Translations under genes and position numbers: made by a program | Notes under the pieces: generated by a model | Seen by the model: only the letters and a program-made list of their open reading frames with translations | What the model was told of the DNA's origin: nothing | Databases searched by the model: none | In this document: one piece after another, positions 29,160 to 37,256 of the stretch | How the letters are laid out: each line of letters starts with the position of its first letter | Position numbering within the stretch: position 1 is the first letter of the stretch | Assembly: GCF_003711105.1 (NCBI RefSeq) | Contig: NZ_CP023865.1 | Coordinates: 1,028,001-1,092,000, forward strand | Length of the DNA stretch: 64,000 bases | Source: Actinoplanes teichomyceticus ATCC 31121 | GTDB lineage: Bacteria; Actinomycetota; Actinomycetes; Mycobacteriales; Micromonosporaceae | Reading direction: 5' to 3'

Positions 29160-30248
29160 TCAGTCGGCGACGGCGTCACCGAACAAGTTGGTCAGGCGTG
29201 CCGGTGTTGTTCCGGCGGCTGCGGCCGCGGCATCGAGCCCGCCGGTCGCATGGATCGCTGCCCGGACGATCTCGGGCACCCGGCGCGGTCGTTCTGCCGG
29301 TAACGGATCCGGTTCCTCGGTTCGCCAGCCGAGGGCGGAGATCTGCGCGTTGATCGTCCGGTAGCGAGAGTCGGTGATGACCGCAAGGTCAGCAGCACGG
29401 CGCAGGACAGCGGCGGCGGAGATCCGCCACTTCGCCTTGAGCTGCAACAGCCGGGCCGGCGTGACGGGCGCCGCCGTCAGATCGGGATAGATGCCGGCGT
29501 TAGGGGCGAGGAACTCCCCGGCGAACGCCTGGGCCATCTCCTCGGCGTCCACCCCGGCGCCGGGAACGCAGACACAGTGCCCGAGCTCGTGCATCAGCGT
29601 GAACCGCTGGCGGTCGATCGGCGCATCGGTGTTGATCACGAAGATGGGTGCCTCGCCGGGTGGATGCAGGCTCGTCGCGTCGACCTCACGCCCGCCCAGT
29701 GACATCGGCACCACCAACGCCCCGAGCTGCTCAGCGATGGTGGTGGCGGAGGCGATCGCGCCGGGCGGAACGGCCAGTTGGGCCCGGAGCTGTGCGGCGA
29801 CGGCCTGCGGGCCGACGACACCTTCCACCCTGGTTGCCGACGCCGAGAACGTTGGCAGCGGGGTTCCGGCGACGTTCGCCAACCGAGTCAGGTGCAGCCG
29901 GGTCAGATTGATCTGGGCGTGCAGCCGCCGCAGCGTCGACGCCTTAGTGGAACGCCGGTTGCGGTGGTACAGGCAACCTTCGCCCAGGGCCCACAGCTTG
30001 ACGTCGGCGGTCAGCAGCTCCGGCGTGGTCTCCAGCGCAGTGGCGAACTGCCGCAAGCGCACACCGGTCACCGACAGCGCGCCCTTCTCCGCCCGTGAAA
30101 CATAGCCTTGGGTGGTTTTGGCGCCGTTCTGGTTCAGGGTGCTGAGGCGTTCGGCGACCTCGGCCTGGGTCAGGCCTAAAGCTTCGCGCGCGGCGACCAG
30201 CAGCTGGGGATTCGCTGCCGGTTCATCGATGGTGAAGAGCGCGCTCAC
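29160..30248 (-). CDS. XRE-type HTH and ImmA/IrrE-type metallopeptidase fusion
   Basis: 362 aa. Residues 10-75 form an XRE helix-turn-helix (LLVAAREALGLTQAEVAERL ... GYVSRAEKGALSV). The C-terminal half has the zinc peptidase motif LMHELGHCVC at about residue 220, with a third ligand expected in AEEMAQAFAGEFLAPN. Such proteins cleave repressors or anti-sigma proteins after DNA damage or on induction of mobile elements. GTG start; on the minus strand TATGTT lies close upstream and could be a -10 element. Together with the TGT-like gene it forms a pair downstream of the ubiquitin-like operon. Confidence 0.88.
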   Translation of the reverse strand: MSALFTIDEPAANPQLLVAAREALGLTQAEVAERLSTLNQNGAKTTQGYVSRAEKGALSVTGVRLRQFATALETTPELLTADVKLWALGEGCLYHRNRRSTKASTLRRLHAQINLTRLHLTRLANVAGTPLPTFSASATRVEGVVGPQAVAAQLRAQLAVPPGAIASATTIAEQLGALVVPMSLGGREVDATSLHPPGEAPIFVINTDAPIDRQRFTLMHELGHCVCVPGAGVDAEEMAQAFAGEFLAPNAGIYPDLTAAPVTPARLLQLKAKWRISAAAVLRRAADLAVITDSRYRTINAQISALGWRTEEPDPLPAERPRRVPEIVRAAIHATGGLDAAAAAAGTTPARLTNLFGDAVAD

Positions 30249-30438
30249 AGAACATACCTTAACTCATGCCGACGAAAATGCGTGAAAATATTCCGAGCAA
30301 CATTCCAGGGGGTCCGGTTTGGTATCCAGCGGCTGCGGTCAACAGCGCCACGGCACCCACCGGGCCGGTGCCGGTCACCACCTCGCGAGCGGTGATGACC
30401 AGCACCTCGCCGCCCCCGGGCGGGATCGATACGCGCCG

Positions 30439-30879
30439 TCAGGCGCGCTTGCCACCAGGAAGGTGCCGCCTCAGCCACGCCCATGCGGTCGCGGCCACCG
30501 GCCGCAGCCGCCCCGCGAAAACACCCCAACGCCGACCCGGACTACCGGTCGGGTGGTCGCCGGTTGGCTCCCCGCGCCGCGCGGGGATCTCGGGGTCACG
30601 ATCGCGGGCCCACTGGATCCGGTTCTGGCGGATGAAGTAGTGCGAGCGGCACGGTTGATTCCAGTTACCGATCGACGGGTGCAGCGTGACGGACGCCCCG
30701 TCGAAGGTAAGGCTCCAGCCGGTGCGGCTGATCGGAGTGACGATCTCGTTCCCGCACCCGCACGCACACCGATGCAGGGCGGTGGCGTACGGGATCGAGA
30801 CGTAGAGCACCCCGTCGTCGAGGACCTCGGGGGCCGAGTCGACGAAGCGGTGCTCGAAGACGGTTCGCCGGGTGATCAT
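30439..30879 (-). CDS. DUF6527-type zinc-binding protein
   Basis: 146 aa. The N-terminal 85 residues hold RCACGCGNEI (Cys 38, 40, 42) and, after a Trp-rich sheet, HPSIGNWNQPCRSHYFI (Cys 77, His 80), the pattern of the DUF6527 family that accompanies bacterial E1-like genes. The C-terminal 50 residues are basic and Pro/Arg-rich. Its start overlaps the E1-like gene stop by 4 bp. Its role in the ubiquitin-like pathway is unknown; a structural zinc domain that recognises the modified target is one possibility. Confidence 0.8.
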   Translation of the reverse strand: MITRRTVFEHRFVDSAPEVLDDGVLYVSIPYATALHRCACGCGNEIVTPISRTGWSLTFDGASVTLHPSIGNWNQPCRSHYFIRQNRIQWARDRDPEIPARRGEPTGDHPTGSPGRRWGVFAGRLRPVAATAWAWLRRHLPGGKRA

Positions 30880-32051
30880 GTCTGGTCGTCACCGACCAGA
30901 CAGTTGGTGGCGATGGTGTACACGCTGTGGTGCTCGTGCTCGAGGTCGGCGTAGAAGCCGCGCTCCTTCTTCCACTTGATCACCGCGAAGACGGCGTTGA
31001 GCGCGTTGAGCTCACCGATCTGGATGTTGGTGCCGTATTCGTCTTCCCCGCCGTCGTCGAATGGGATCCGCCGGCGGTCCCGCACGTGGTCACGTTTCCG
31101 CGGGGTGCTGGTGGTGGTCCGCAACTGCCCGGCGATCATCCCGTCGGCGGTGTAGAGGCCCATGCCGACGTCGACGAATGCGATCCCGGCGGCTTCCATC
31201 ACCTTGACCAGATGCCGCTTCGCGGCGCCCTGGTCCATACAGAGGAAGACGAACGACATCGAGTTCAGCTCACCGGCGGTGGACTCGTCGAGGAAATACG
31301 GGTGAGCGACGATCCCGCGGCGCATCGCCCCGTACAGCCCGGCGTAGTGATCGACCTTCTTCGGCCGCTCCCGCAACTGCTGCACCGACGGCGCTCCGGG
31401 CGCCCGGAACGCGTTGTGCTGCAACAGGTCGTCGCCGTCGAACAGATGGATCTCGCCGATCGGCGCCTTCGCGATCAGATCCAGCACATACGAGCCGCTG
31501 CCGCCGAGACCGACGATCGCGACCCTGGGCACGACCAGCTTCGCGTTAATCTCCGGAATGCCCGCGCGGCTGCTGGCCGTGTCGAGGTACCGGAAGACCG
31601 ACTCCGCCTCGTCGGTCTCCTCGACCCGGAACGTGCACGCGGTCGCCGTGGGATCCACCACGGCCACGTGCTTGCCCAGCAACGCCACGTAGGTCGTTAT
31701 CTTGGCGTAGAAGTCCGGATATCCCTCGTCGGGCTTGCAGGAGAACATGAAGTTCACCGTGAGCTCGGGCGTGATCTGTTCCTGGACCGGGCTGTTGATT
31801 ACGGTATGGGGCCGGCCCTGGTCGTCGCACGGCTGCTCACCCGCGAAACGAACCACGTGGTCCTGCGGGGCGACGGTGACGTCACCGGCCAGGTTGAGCG
31901 GGCATACCAGGACACCGAAACGGACCTGCCGCTGCGCGTTGAGGTACGGGACGTGCGAGACCACGAGGTGACCGTTCTCGACGGTCACCTCGTAGCCCTC
32001 GTCGCGTAGCCGGCGCAGATCGGCGCTACGAGCGACGAGTGCGCGTGACAT
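30876..32051 (-). CDS. E1-like ThiF-domain protein with DUF6791-type N-terminal domain
   Basis: 391 aa. Residues 1-165 match the DUF6791 type (SADLRRLRDEGYEV, VSHVPYLNAQRQV, GEQPCDDQGRP), thought to be an E2-like or substrate module; Cys in GEQPCDD is a candidate active residue. From residue 175 the ThiF/E1 fold begins: VAIVGLGGSGSYVLDLIAK binds ATP, HLFDGDDLLQHNAFR continues the nucleotide site, and FLCMDQGAAK follows. It would adenylate the C-terminus of the small ubiquitin-like protein encoded just upstream, whose gene overlaps by 26 bp. There is no JAB peptidase in this operon. Confidence 0.85.
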   Translation of the reverse strand: MSRALVARSADLRRLRDEGYEVTVENGHLVVSHVPYLNAQRQVRFGVLVCPLNLAGDVTVAPQDHVVRFAGEQPCDDQGRPHTVINSPVQEQITPELTVNFMFSCKPDEGYPDFYAKITTYVALLGKHVAVVDPTATACTFRVEETDEAESVFRYLDTASSRAGIPEINAKLVVPRVAIVGLGGSGSYVLDLIAKAPIGEIHLFDGDDLLQHNAFRAPGAPSVQQLRERPKKVDHYAGLYGAMRRGIVAHPYFLDESTAGELNSMSFVFLCMDQGAAKRHLVKVMEAAGIAFVDVGMGLYTADGMIAGQLRTTTSTPRKRDHVRDRRRIPFDDGGEDEYGTNIQIGELNALNAVFAVIKWKKERGFYADLEHEHHSVYTIATNCLVGDDQT

Positions 32052-32301
32052 CGAAGATGGTTCCGTTCTTAACGGTGACCGTGCCGCCCTCGCTGAGGTT
32101 GCCGTCGCGCTGCGGGCCGACGGCCCGATGATAGGTGACGGTGAAGACCACGTCGCCGCCCTGCGCGCCGGGGAACGCGAGAGCGACGACCTGCGCGAAG
32201 CTGAGCGTGCGGTCCTCGACCGTACGCTCCCGGGTGTTGACGATGATCTTGTAGCGGTGCCGGACCTGCCGGTCCTGCTCCGCGATGCCGATGTCGGACA
32301 T
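32026..32301 (-). CDS. Ubiquitin-like protein (multiubiquitin family, single domain)
   Basis: 91 aa with the beta-grasp pattern of the multiubiquitin family: HRYKIIVNTRERTVEDRTLS, FAQVVALAFPG, DVVFTVTYHRA, and the closing VTVKNGTIFDVTRTRRS. Only one domain is present, where relatives often have two or more in tandem. The C-terminus has no Gly-Gly, as in other members of this family. ATG 32301 is preceded on the minus strand by GGGGGGTCCCC; longer upstream frames are not protein-like. It starts the E1-like operon. Confidence 0.82.
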   Translation of the reverse strand: MSDIGIAEQDRQVRHRYKIIVNTRERTVEDRTLSFAQVVALAFPGAQGGDVVFTVTYHRAVGPQRDGNLSEGGTVTVKNGTIFDVTRTRRS

Positions 32302-32604
32302 GGGGACCCCCCTTGCTTTGTGCGGTGTGGACGCCGGTGACCCCTCCGGCGTCCTGCTTCTGCCGATCTCTGACGGCGCACCGCTGCCGCTTGTCCGATC
32401 TCGAACACCGTCACTGTGTGTGTCGGTGATCACATGTCCGGAATGGGGGTGTGAAGTAGTGGTTGCGGCGGCTTGCACCGCAGGTCACGGACGATGCCGA
32501 CCGTCGATACCGGAGTGTCGGCTAAGTTGCCTCAGCACGGTCGGTATCGTGTTTGTCGCCGTTCGCCGACGTGAGCCGGGCGGTAGGCAGGAGAGCAGTC
32601 CACG
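32302..32604. promoter_or_regulatory. 303-bp divergent promoter region
   Basis: Separates the minus-strand ubiquitin-like operon from the plus-strand sigma-factor cluster. It has no gene. CGATACCG (32505-32512) and CGGTATCG (32542-32549) form an 8-bp inverted repeat 56-100 bp before the plus-strand start, with GACCG-type repeats beside it. A 13-bp AT-richer stretch near 32440-32460 may hold a -10. Shared control of both units is possible. Confidence 0.5.
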
Positions 32605-32967
32605 ATGACGTGGCCCAACCAGCGGTTGTGGCAGCCGTACGTCGGCCTAGTCGCGGTATTGCCCCGCGACTACTACAACGAACGGGATCCGCACGCACGC
32701 CGGCCTACGGTTGTGGTGCGCGTCCGGCAGACGGACCGTGCCTGCCTGGTCATGACCCGGACCAGTGATCCGCTGATCAACCACACCGGCGACATCTGGC
32801 ACGACAAGGACCCGGAACTGCTCTGCGACCGGCAAGGCTGGTGGCAGCCCCACCGGGTTCATCCGGTTGACTTCGGCGCCTACGACGACGAGGACACCAA
32901 ACCGCACAAGAGGATGACCGGCGACCTGCTCGCCCGCATCATCGCCGCCTACGAGGAGTTCGCATGA
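32605..32967 (+). CDS. Small PemK/MazF-like or unknown protein
   Basis: 120 aa, one domain. The opening VGLVAVLPRDYYN and RRPTVVVRVRQTDRACLVMTRTSD resemble the beta-barrel core of the PemK/MazF fold, but the match is weak and I cannot name catalytic residues. The stop overlaps the next gene by 4 bp (ATGA). It is the first gene of a cluster with a sigma-like factor, an anti-sigma-like protein and a metallopeptidase. Confidence 0.6.
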   Translation: MTWPNQRLWQPYVGLVAVLPRDYYNERDPHARRPTVVVRVRQTDRACLVMTRTSDPLINHTGDIWHDKDPELLCDRQGWWQPHRVHPVDFGAYDDEDTKPHKRMTGDLLARIIAAYEEFA

Positions 32968-33926
32968 GCGCATGGGCGGAGCTGCGGCGCGACGGCGCCT
33001 TCGGGACCACCGCGACCGTCGAGCTGTACCGGTGCGTCCGGGCGGTCGCCCGGGCGGGAAACTTCCCCCCGCCGACCGGCCACCAGCAGTGGACCATGGA
33101 CGCGATCATGGAGACCGCGCACGAGGTGTTCGCGGACGCGAAAGGACCGCAACGCCTCGTCGAGCTCGCGATGAAAGCGCACGACGACGACAGCTTCCGC
33201 CGGGTGCTGGAACAGGTCGTCCGTAACTTCCTGCGGGAGAAGGCTCGGGCCACGACTAAGGGCCGGCTGATCCGCCGGCTGCGGGAGGTCCTGGACGACG
33301 ACGCCCGCTTCCGGGTCGTCGCCGACGGCCAGCCCGGCGCTGGCCGCAACATCGAACTGGCCGACGGCACGACGCCCGGAGTCTGGAACGGCCGGCTCAG
33401 CGACCTGGTCACCGCGGCGTACAAGGTGACCGACGTGACGATCGTGCGGTGGCGCTTCGATGCCCGCCGCGAGTCGCCGGTGGCCGACGCGCAGAGCCTG
33501 GCCGATGTCTGCGAAGCCACCCTGCGGGCCGCCGGGGCGTCCGTGGCCGTGGCAGAGCTGGCGGACGTGGTCGCCGCCCGGTTCGCCGTCGGGCCGACGC
33601 CGGTGGTCACCCCGGTCGACGACGTCGATGCGTGGCTGCCCGGCGTCGACAGCATCGACCTGGCCGAAGCCGAGGCCGACGTCCGCGCCGGCGCTCAGCG
33701 CCTACTCGGTCAGCTCACCTCCCGTGAGCAACTGGTGCTCGCCTACCTGGATCAGCCGGTCCGGCAGATCGCCGATCACACCGGGCTCGGCAAGAGCGTC
33801 GCCGCGCAGATCGCCGCCCGGGTCAAGGAGATCGCCGGGCAGGTACTCGGCGCCGAACCGCGCCGCGACGACATGCTGAGCCTCGCGCGAGCACTGGCCA
33901 CACCCCGACCGCCTAATGATCATTAA
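32964..33926 (+). CDS. Sigma-70-like transcription factor
   Basis: 320 aa. Residues 45-110 look like region 2 (MDAIMETAHEVFADAKGPQR ... RRVLEQVVRNFLREKARA), and residues 250-295 have a region 4-type HTH (LTSREQLVLAYLDQPVRQIA then DHTGLGKSVAAQIAARV). The middle, residues 115-245, is longer than in typical ECF factors. It overlaps the preceding gene by 4 bp. A hairpin with the TAATGATCATTA palindrome spans its stop. Cognate promoters are not known; the anti-sigma-like gene 220 bp downstream is a likely partner. Confidence 0.68.
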   Translation: MSAWAELRRDGAFGTTATVELYRCVRAVARAGNFPPPTGHQQWTMDAIMETAHEVFADAKGPQRLVELAMKAHDDDSFRRVLEQVVRNFLREKARATTKGRLIRRLREVLDDDARFRVVADGQPGAGRNIELADGTTPGVWNGRLSDLVTAAYKVTDVTIVRWRFDARRESPVADAQSLADVCEATLRAAGASVAVAELADVVAARFAVGPTPVVTPVDDVDAWLPGVDSIDLAEAEADVRAGAQRLLGQLTSREQLVLAYLDQPVRQIADHTGLGKSVAAQIAARVKEIAGQVLGAEPRRDDMLSLARALATPRPPNDH

Positions 33927-34042
33927 CGGTCAGGCGGGGCCAGCCGTGGTGCGTAATGATGACGCCACGACGGCCCCGCGGGGCCGGACAGGACGCGGCG
34001 GTGCGCCGTTTCAACTAAGTACACAGGTCAAGTGGAGAGGGC

Positions 34043-34153
34043 ATGAGAATGCGGGGAGATGACCTGCGGAAGGGTAGGCACGTGGTGACCCATCAGCCCA
34101 TTTGTTCACGACTGAGGCAGGCCGGCACCGGCCTGGCTGGTGTACTGCGATGA
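34043..34153 (+). CDS. 36-aa small ORF coupled to the anti-sigma-like gene
   Basis: ATG at 34043 has GGAGAGG 3-9 bases upstream, one of the best ribosome-binding sites in the region, and its TGA overlaps the next ATG in an ATGA arrangement. The peptide is basic (GDDLRKGRHVV, CSRLRQAG). An inverted repeat AGGCCGG-CA-CCGGCCT (34119-34134) lies inside its last codons and could mask the downstream start unless this ORF is translated. It may be a coupling leader rather than a functional protein. Confidence 0.45.
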   Translation: MRMRGDDLRKGRHVVTHQPICSRLRQAGTGLAGVLR

Positions 34154-35400
34154 CCGGTGACTGGTCGAACCGCTACGACCCGGCGCAGCAGGTCTTCGCC
34201 AATGTCGACCTGAACCCGCCGGTCGCGATCGCCGGAGCCCACCTGCTCGACACCGAACTGCTGGCACCGTCGCAGGCCGGCAGTAAACACCTGGCCGAAT
34301 GCGGCTGGTGCCAGCAGCGGCAGCAGGCCGCCGGCGGTCACTATGACGACGGCCTCGACGACGACGCCTTTCTTCAGGCTGCCTACCAGCGCGCCGTCGA
34401 CGGCGGGACCGCCGCCCTCGCGCCGCTGACCACCCTGTCACCCGAACTGCTGGAACTGACCGCGCCCACCGACGCCCGCGACGACGTCGCGGTCGGGCAA
34501 CTGTGGCGGCTGCGGTGGCAGGACGTCACCGAACTCGCCTTGGTCGTCAAAGTCGACCGCTGGTGGGTGACCGTCGCCCCGGTCACCATCGACGTGAACG
34601 CCGCCGACGAGTTCAGCCTGATCATGCCGGCGTCTGCCAGCCTGCTGGGCACCGACTTCGCGGTCTGCTTCAGCCTGGAGAGCACCGTCCCGCTGTTCGT
34701 CTTCGACCGCCAAGTCACCCCAGCCAGCCGGCCCACCCTCGACGCGCACCAGGCTGCCGCTCAGCTACCACCACCCGAAGTGATCAAAGACGTCTGGCGG
34801 GCCTGGCGCCGGGGAGTCGCCGGCCCCGCTGGTCTGCCCTACGGCCTCCCTGTCGACGACGCCGACCTGGACCGGCGCGAACTGCGCAACGCCGTCGCCA
34901 CCGGATTCACCCACCTCGCCAGCGCCGCCGCTTGCGTGCCCGGTGACCCTGTTGGTGACGTCGTGCCGCTCCTGCAACAGATCAAGAGCCTTGGTCTGCC
35001 GCCGGCCGAGATGAAGGTCCGCTCGGGTCTCGACGTGACCGTCTTCGTGCGGATCAAGAAAGGCGGCCGTGTCACCCGTGACGAAGCCGCGCAGCTGACC
35101 TCATTGCTCGGCACCGACACCCGCGCCATCCTGAACGCGAATCCGCCGTTCGACGACGCCTTAGTCACCGAAATCAGCCGGCCCGCACACCGCCCCGCAC
35201 TGCGAACACTGGCCGGAACTCACAGTTCTGAAGACGACCAACGGTGGAGGATGGCGGACAAGATTGCACCGCAGGCCGCCCGCACTGTCAGCACCGCGTC
35301 GACAGCCGGAGCCGGCGCCATCGACTGGGCGGCAAAAGTGGCGGTATATCTCCAGCAGCATCTCACGGAGCTCGGCGATCCCTCGGAGGACCGGCGGTGA
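34150..35400 (+). CDS. Protein with N-terminal anti-sigma zinc motif
   Basis: 416 aa. Residues 46-54 read HLAECGWCQ, the H-x3-C-x2-C zinc anti-sigma signature. The remainder is soluble with a beta-rich middle (VAVGQLWRLRWQDVTELALVV, WWVTVAPVTIDV) and a helical C-terminus. No membrane helix was seen, so it would be a cytosolic anti-sigma factor. ATG 34150 overlaps the small ORF stop. The stop overlaps the peptidase gene by 4 bp (GTGA). Control of the sigma-like protein encoded upstream is inferred from the motif and the operon. Confidence 0.65.
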   Translation: MTGDWSNRYDPAQQVFANVDLNPPVAIAGAHLLDTELLAPSQAGSKHLAECGWCQQRQQAAGGHYDDGLDDDAFLQAAYQRAVDGGTAALAPLTTLSPELLELTAPTDARDDVAVGQLWRLRWQDVTELALVVKVDRWWVTVAPVTIDVNAADEFSLIMPASASLLGTDFAVCFSLESTVPLFVFDRQVTPASRPTLDAHQAAAQLPPPEVIKDVWRAWRRGVAGPAGLPYGLPVDDADLDRRELRNAVATGFTHLASAAACVPGDPVGDVVPLLQQIKSLGLPPAEMKVRSGLDVTVFVRIKKGGRVTRDEAAQLTSLLGTDTRAILNANPPFDDALVTEISRPAHRPALRTLAGTHSSEDDQRWRMADKIAPQAARTVSTASTAGAGAIDWAAKVAVYLQQHLTELGDPSEDRR

Positions 35401-36422
35401 GAAGCAGCCACCAGCAGTTGATCGACGCGCTCGTCTCGGTGACGCTCGATTACCTGACCGACATCGGCGTTGACGTCCATGACCTGGCCGCCGACCCCGT
35501 CACGGTGATCCAAACCGTCGACGGCATCGTCATCGACTGGGTCGATCCCGCCTCGCTCGGAAACGGTTGCGCAGTCGCTGCGCTCTACTCTGGCACCGAG
35601 GCCCCGCCCCGGATCTCGGTGCTGCGAGACGCCTCGCAGGGACGACGAAACTTCTCTCTGCTACACGAGTTCGGCCACCACCTCTGCGCCCGGATCGACG
35701 ACATCGCCGCCGCCCTGTGGGAACTGCCCGACGGTGACGAAGGACCGTTCGAGGAAGACCTGGTCAACCAGTTCGCCGCCGCGATTCTGCTGCCCGCCGA
35801 TGTCGTCAGCGAAGCCTTTGCGGACGGCGTCACCGCAGCCGCGGTGCTGCGCCTCTGGCAGGGCACCACAGCCTCACGCGAGGCCTGCTGCGTCGCCGCT
35901 GCTCGCTGCCTGCCCGCACCCGGCTACGTCATGCTGCTCGAACCCGGCGGCAGCAGCCAGTTCGCCGCCCGGCATGGCGACATGCTGCCCATCGCCCGCG
36001 ACAGCCGGCAAACCGGCACCCGACTGCGTTCCGCGCTGCGCACGGGCACCGCCCGAGGCCTCGACCGGCCGACCTACGCCAGCGGAGTCAGCGGACAGGA
36101 AATGTACCTCGACGCCCGCACCGCCGGTGGCTACACCGTCGCGGTCTGGGTTACCGATTCACCGGCCTGGCAATCCCTGGCGGCACCGCTTGCCGCAAGC
36201 CCTGTAAATCTCGATGGACACTGCGATGACTGCGGCAAGGACTTCCAGACCTGGAAGCCACCTTGTACCACCTGCGGCGAGCCATCTTGTCCAGATTGCA
36301 ACGCCTGCGACTGCGCGCCCGGAGGTCCCCGGCCCGTCGATGAGCGGTTGTGCATGTCCTGCTTCCTCAAGCTGCCGCTGCGGGAGTTCGACGGAGATTC
36401 GACCACCTGCATGCAGCACTGA
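35397..36422 (+). CDS. ImmA/IrrE-type metallopeptidase with C-terminal zinc ribbon
   Basis: 341 aa. The peptidase motif FSLLHEFGHHLCARIDD lies at residues 87-104, with the third ligand probable in FEEDLVNQFAAAILLPADVV, typical of the ImmA/IrrE family. Residues 273-325 form a multi-cysteine module: HCDDCGKDFQTW, CTTCGEPSCPDCNACDC and MSCFLKL. The GTG start overlaps the anti-sigma-like stop, so they are made together. I infer that it cleaves the anti-sigma-like protein to release the sigma factor, in the way ImmA cleaves ImmR; there is no direct evidence for the substrate. Confidence 0.82.
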   Translation: MRSSHQQLIDALVSVTLDYLTDIGVDVHDLAADPVTVIQTVDGIVIDWVDPASLGNGCAVAALYSGTEAPPRISVLRDASQGRRNFSLLHEFGHHLCARIDDIAAALWELPDGDEGPFEEDLVNQFAAAILLPADVVSEAFADGVTAAAVLRLWQGTTASREACCVAAARCLPAPGYVMLLEPGGSSQFAARHGDMLPIARDSRQTGTRLRSALRTGTARGLDRPTYASGVSGQEMYLDARTAGGYTVAVWVTDSPAWQSLAAPLAASPVNLDGHCDDCGKDFQTWKPPCTTCGEPSCPDCNACDCAPGGPRPVDERLCMSCFLKLPLREFDGDSTTCMQH

Positions 36423-36989
36423 AGCCCCCGCCGCAGACGCCGGCCCAATGAGAACGTTTTCGTCGGCACTGGCCCGTCGGGCCGGCTACGCGAGACGAAC
36501 GTCACACCTACTCCGCATAGTCGAACGGGTGCTCATAATCTGCCCGACGCTGGCCGATGCCGCACTTCGGGTTTGTCCAGGCCTTCGATCGGGTGACGCA
36601 TGTGGCGCCCGGGATCACGGTCAGGAAGTCTTGCGGGCATAAATCCCGCCGATAAGCAGGTGGAGGACCGCTATGGCAGCGCGCGCGAGTGATGGCGACG
36701 AGAACTGGCAAGCCGGACGCCGAGGCCGTGTCAACGGTCGCCGTCCTCGGCGAGGTGGCCCGCCGGGCCGGCCGGATCGCGGACCGAGCCATGCGGATCA
36801 GCTAAGTCATCCCCACCCCCGGATGCCGGTACTGCTGAGGTTCGATCCACACGACAAGGGCCCGGTTGAACAGGCATTTCGCAGGCTCGCGCTCATGGTG
36901 GCGGATCTCCCTGGCGCTGAGTGATCTCGTCATCTGTACGCCGAGATCGCGGGTACGCAAGCGGGAGACGGCGCCCGTACGGCCTTTGG
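36423..36989. other. Gene-poor, degraded stretch
   Basis: Frames here are short and overlap. A 37-codon frame (36692-36805) ending RRAGRIADRAMRIS may be the end of a lost gene, but nothing precedes it. GGTTCGATCC at 36838 looks like a T-loop but is not followed or preceded by the rest of a tRNA. Confidence 0.4.
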
Positions 36990-37105
36990 TTGCGCGGCTG
37001 GTCGAGAGCATGGCTGGCATGCCGGCGTACGTTGGCAACAACCGCCTCGAGGTGCTGTCCATCAACCAGTTCGGCTGGGCCCTGCTCACCGATCTGGTCG
37101 GGTGC
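36990..37105 (+). pseudogene. Relic of an MmyB-type XRE regulator
   Basis: The frame encodes VARLVESMAGMPAYVGNNRL then EVLSINQFGWALLTDLVG, which matches the segment of MmyB-like regulators joining the HTH to the ligand domain. No HTH precedes it, and the frame is lost soon after. Only a fragment survives. Confidence 0.55.
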
Positions 37106-37256
37106 GGCCCCGGGCGTGATCGAGATTTCTTGAGTTGTTCGGTACTCGTTCCACGAGCATCACGCCGAAGACCTCGACCGCTCGTACTGCTGGAGAACAG
37201 GTTCGCCGCGCCGCTGGCGCCGCTGGACAACGCCGACGATACCCTCAGCGTCGCTG

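Noticed and set aside
30245..30529. 94-codon minus-strand frame between the XRE/ImmA gene and the DUF6527 gene
   Set aside because: Overlaps the real DUF6527 gene, composition not protein-like apart from chance; probably leader DNA of the XRE gene.
36838..36847. GGTTCGATCC, resembling a tRNA T-loop
   Set aside because: Flanking bases do not pair as a T-stem, and no acceptor or anticodon arm could be found.
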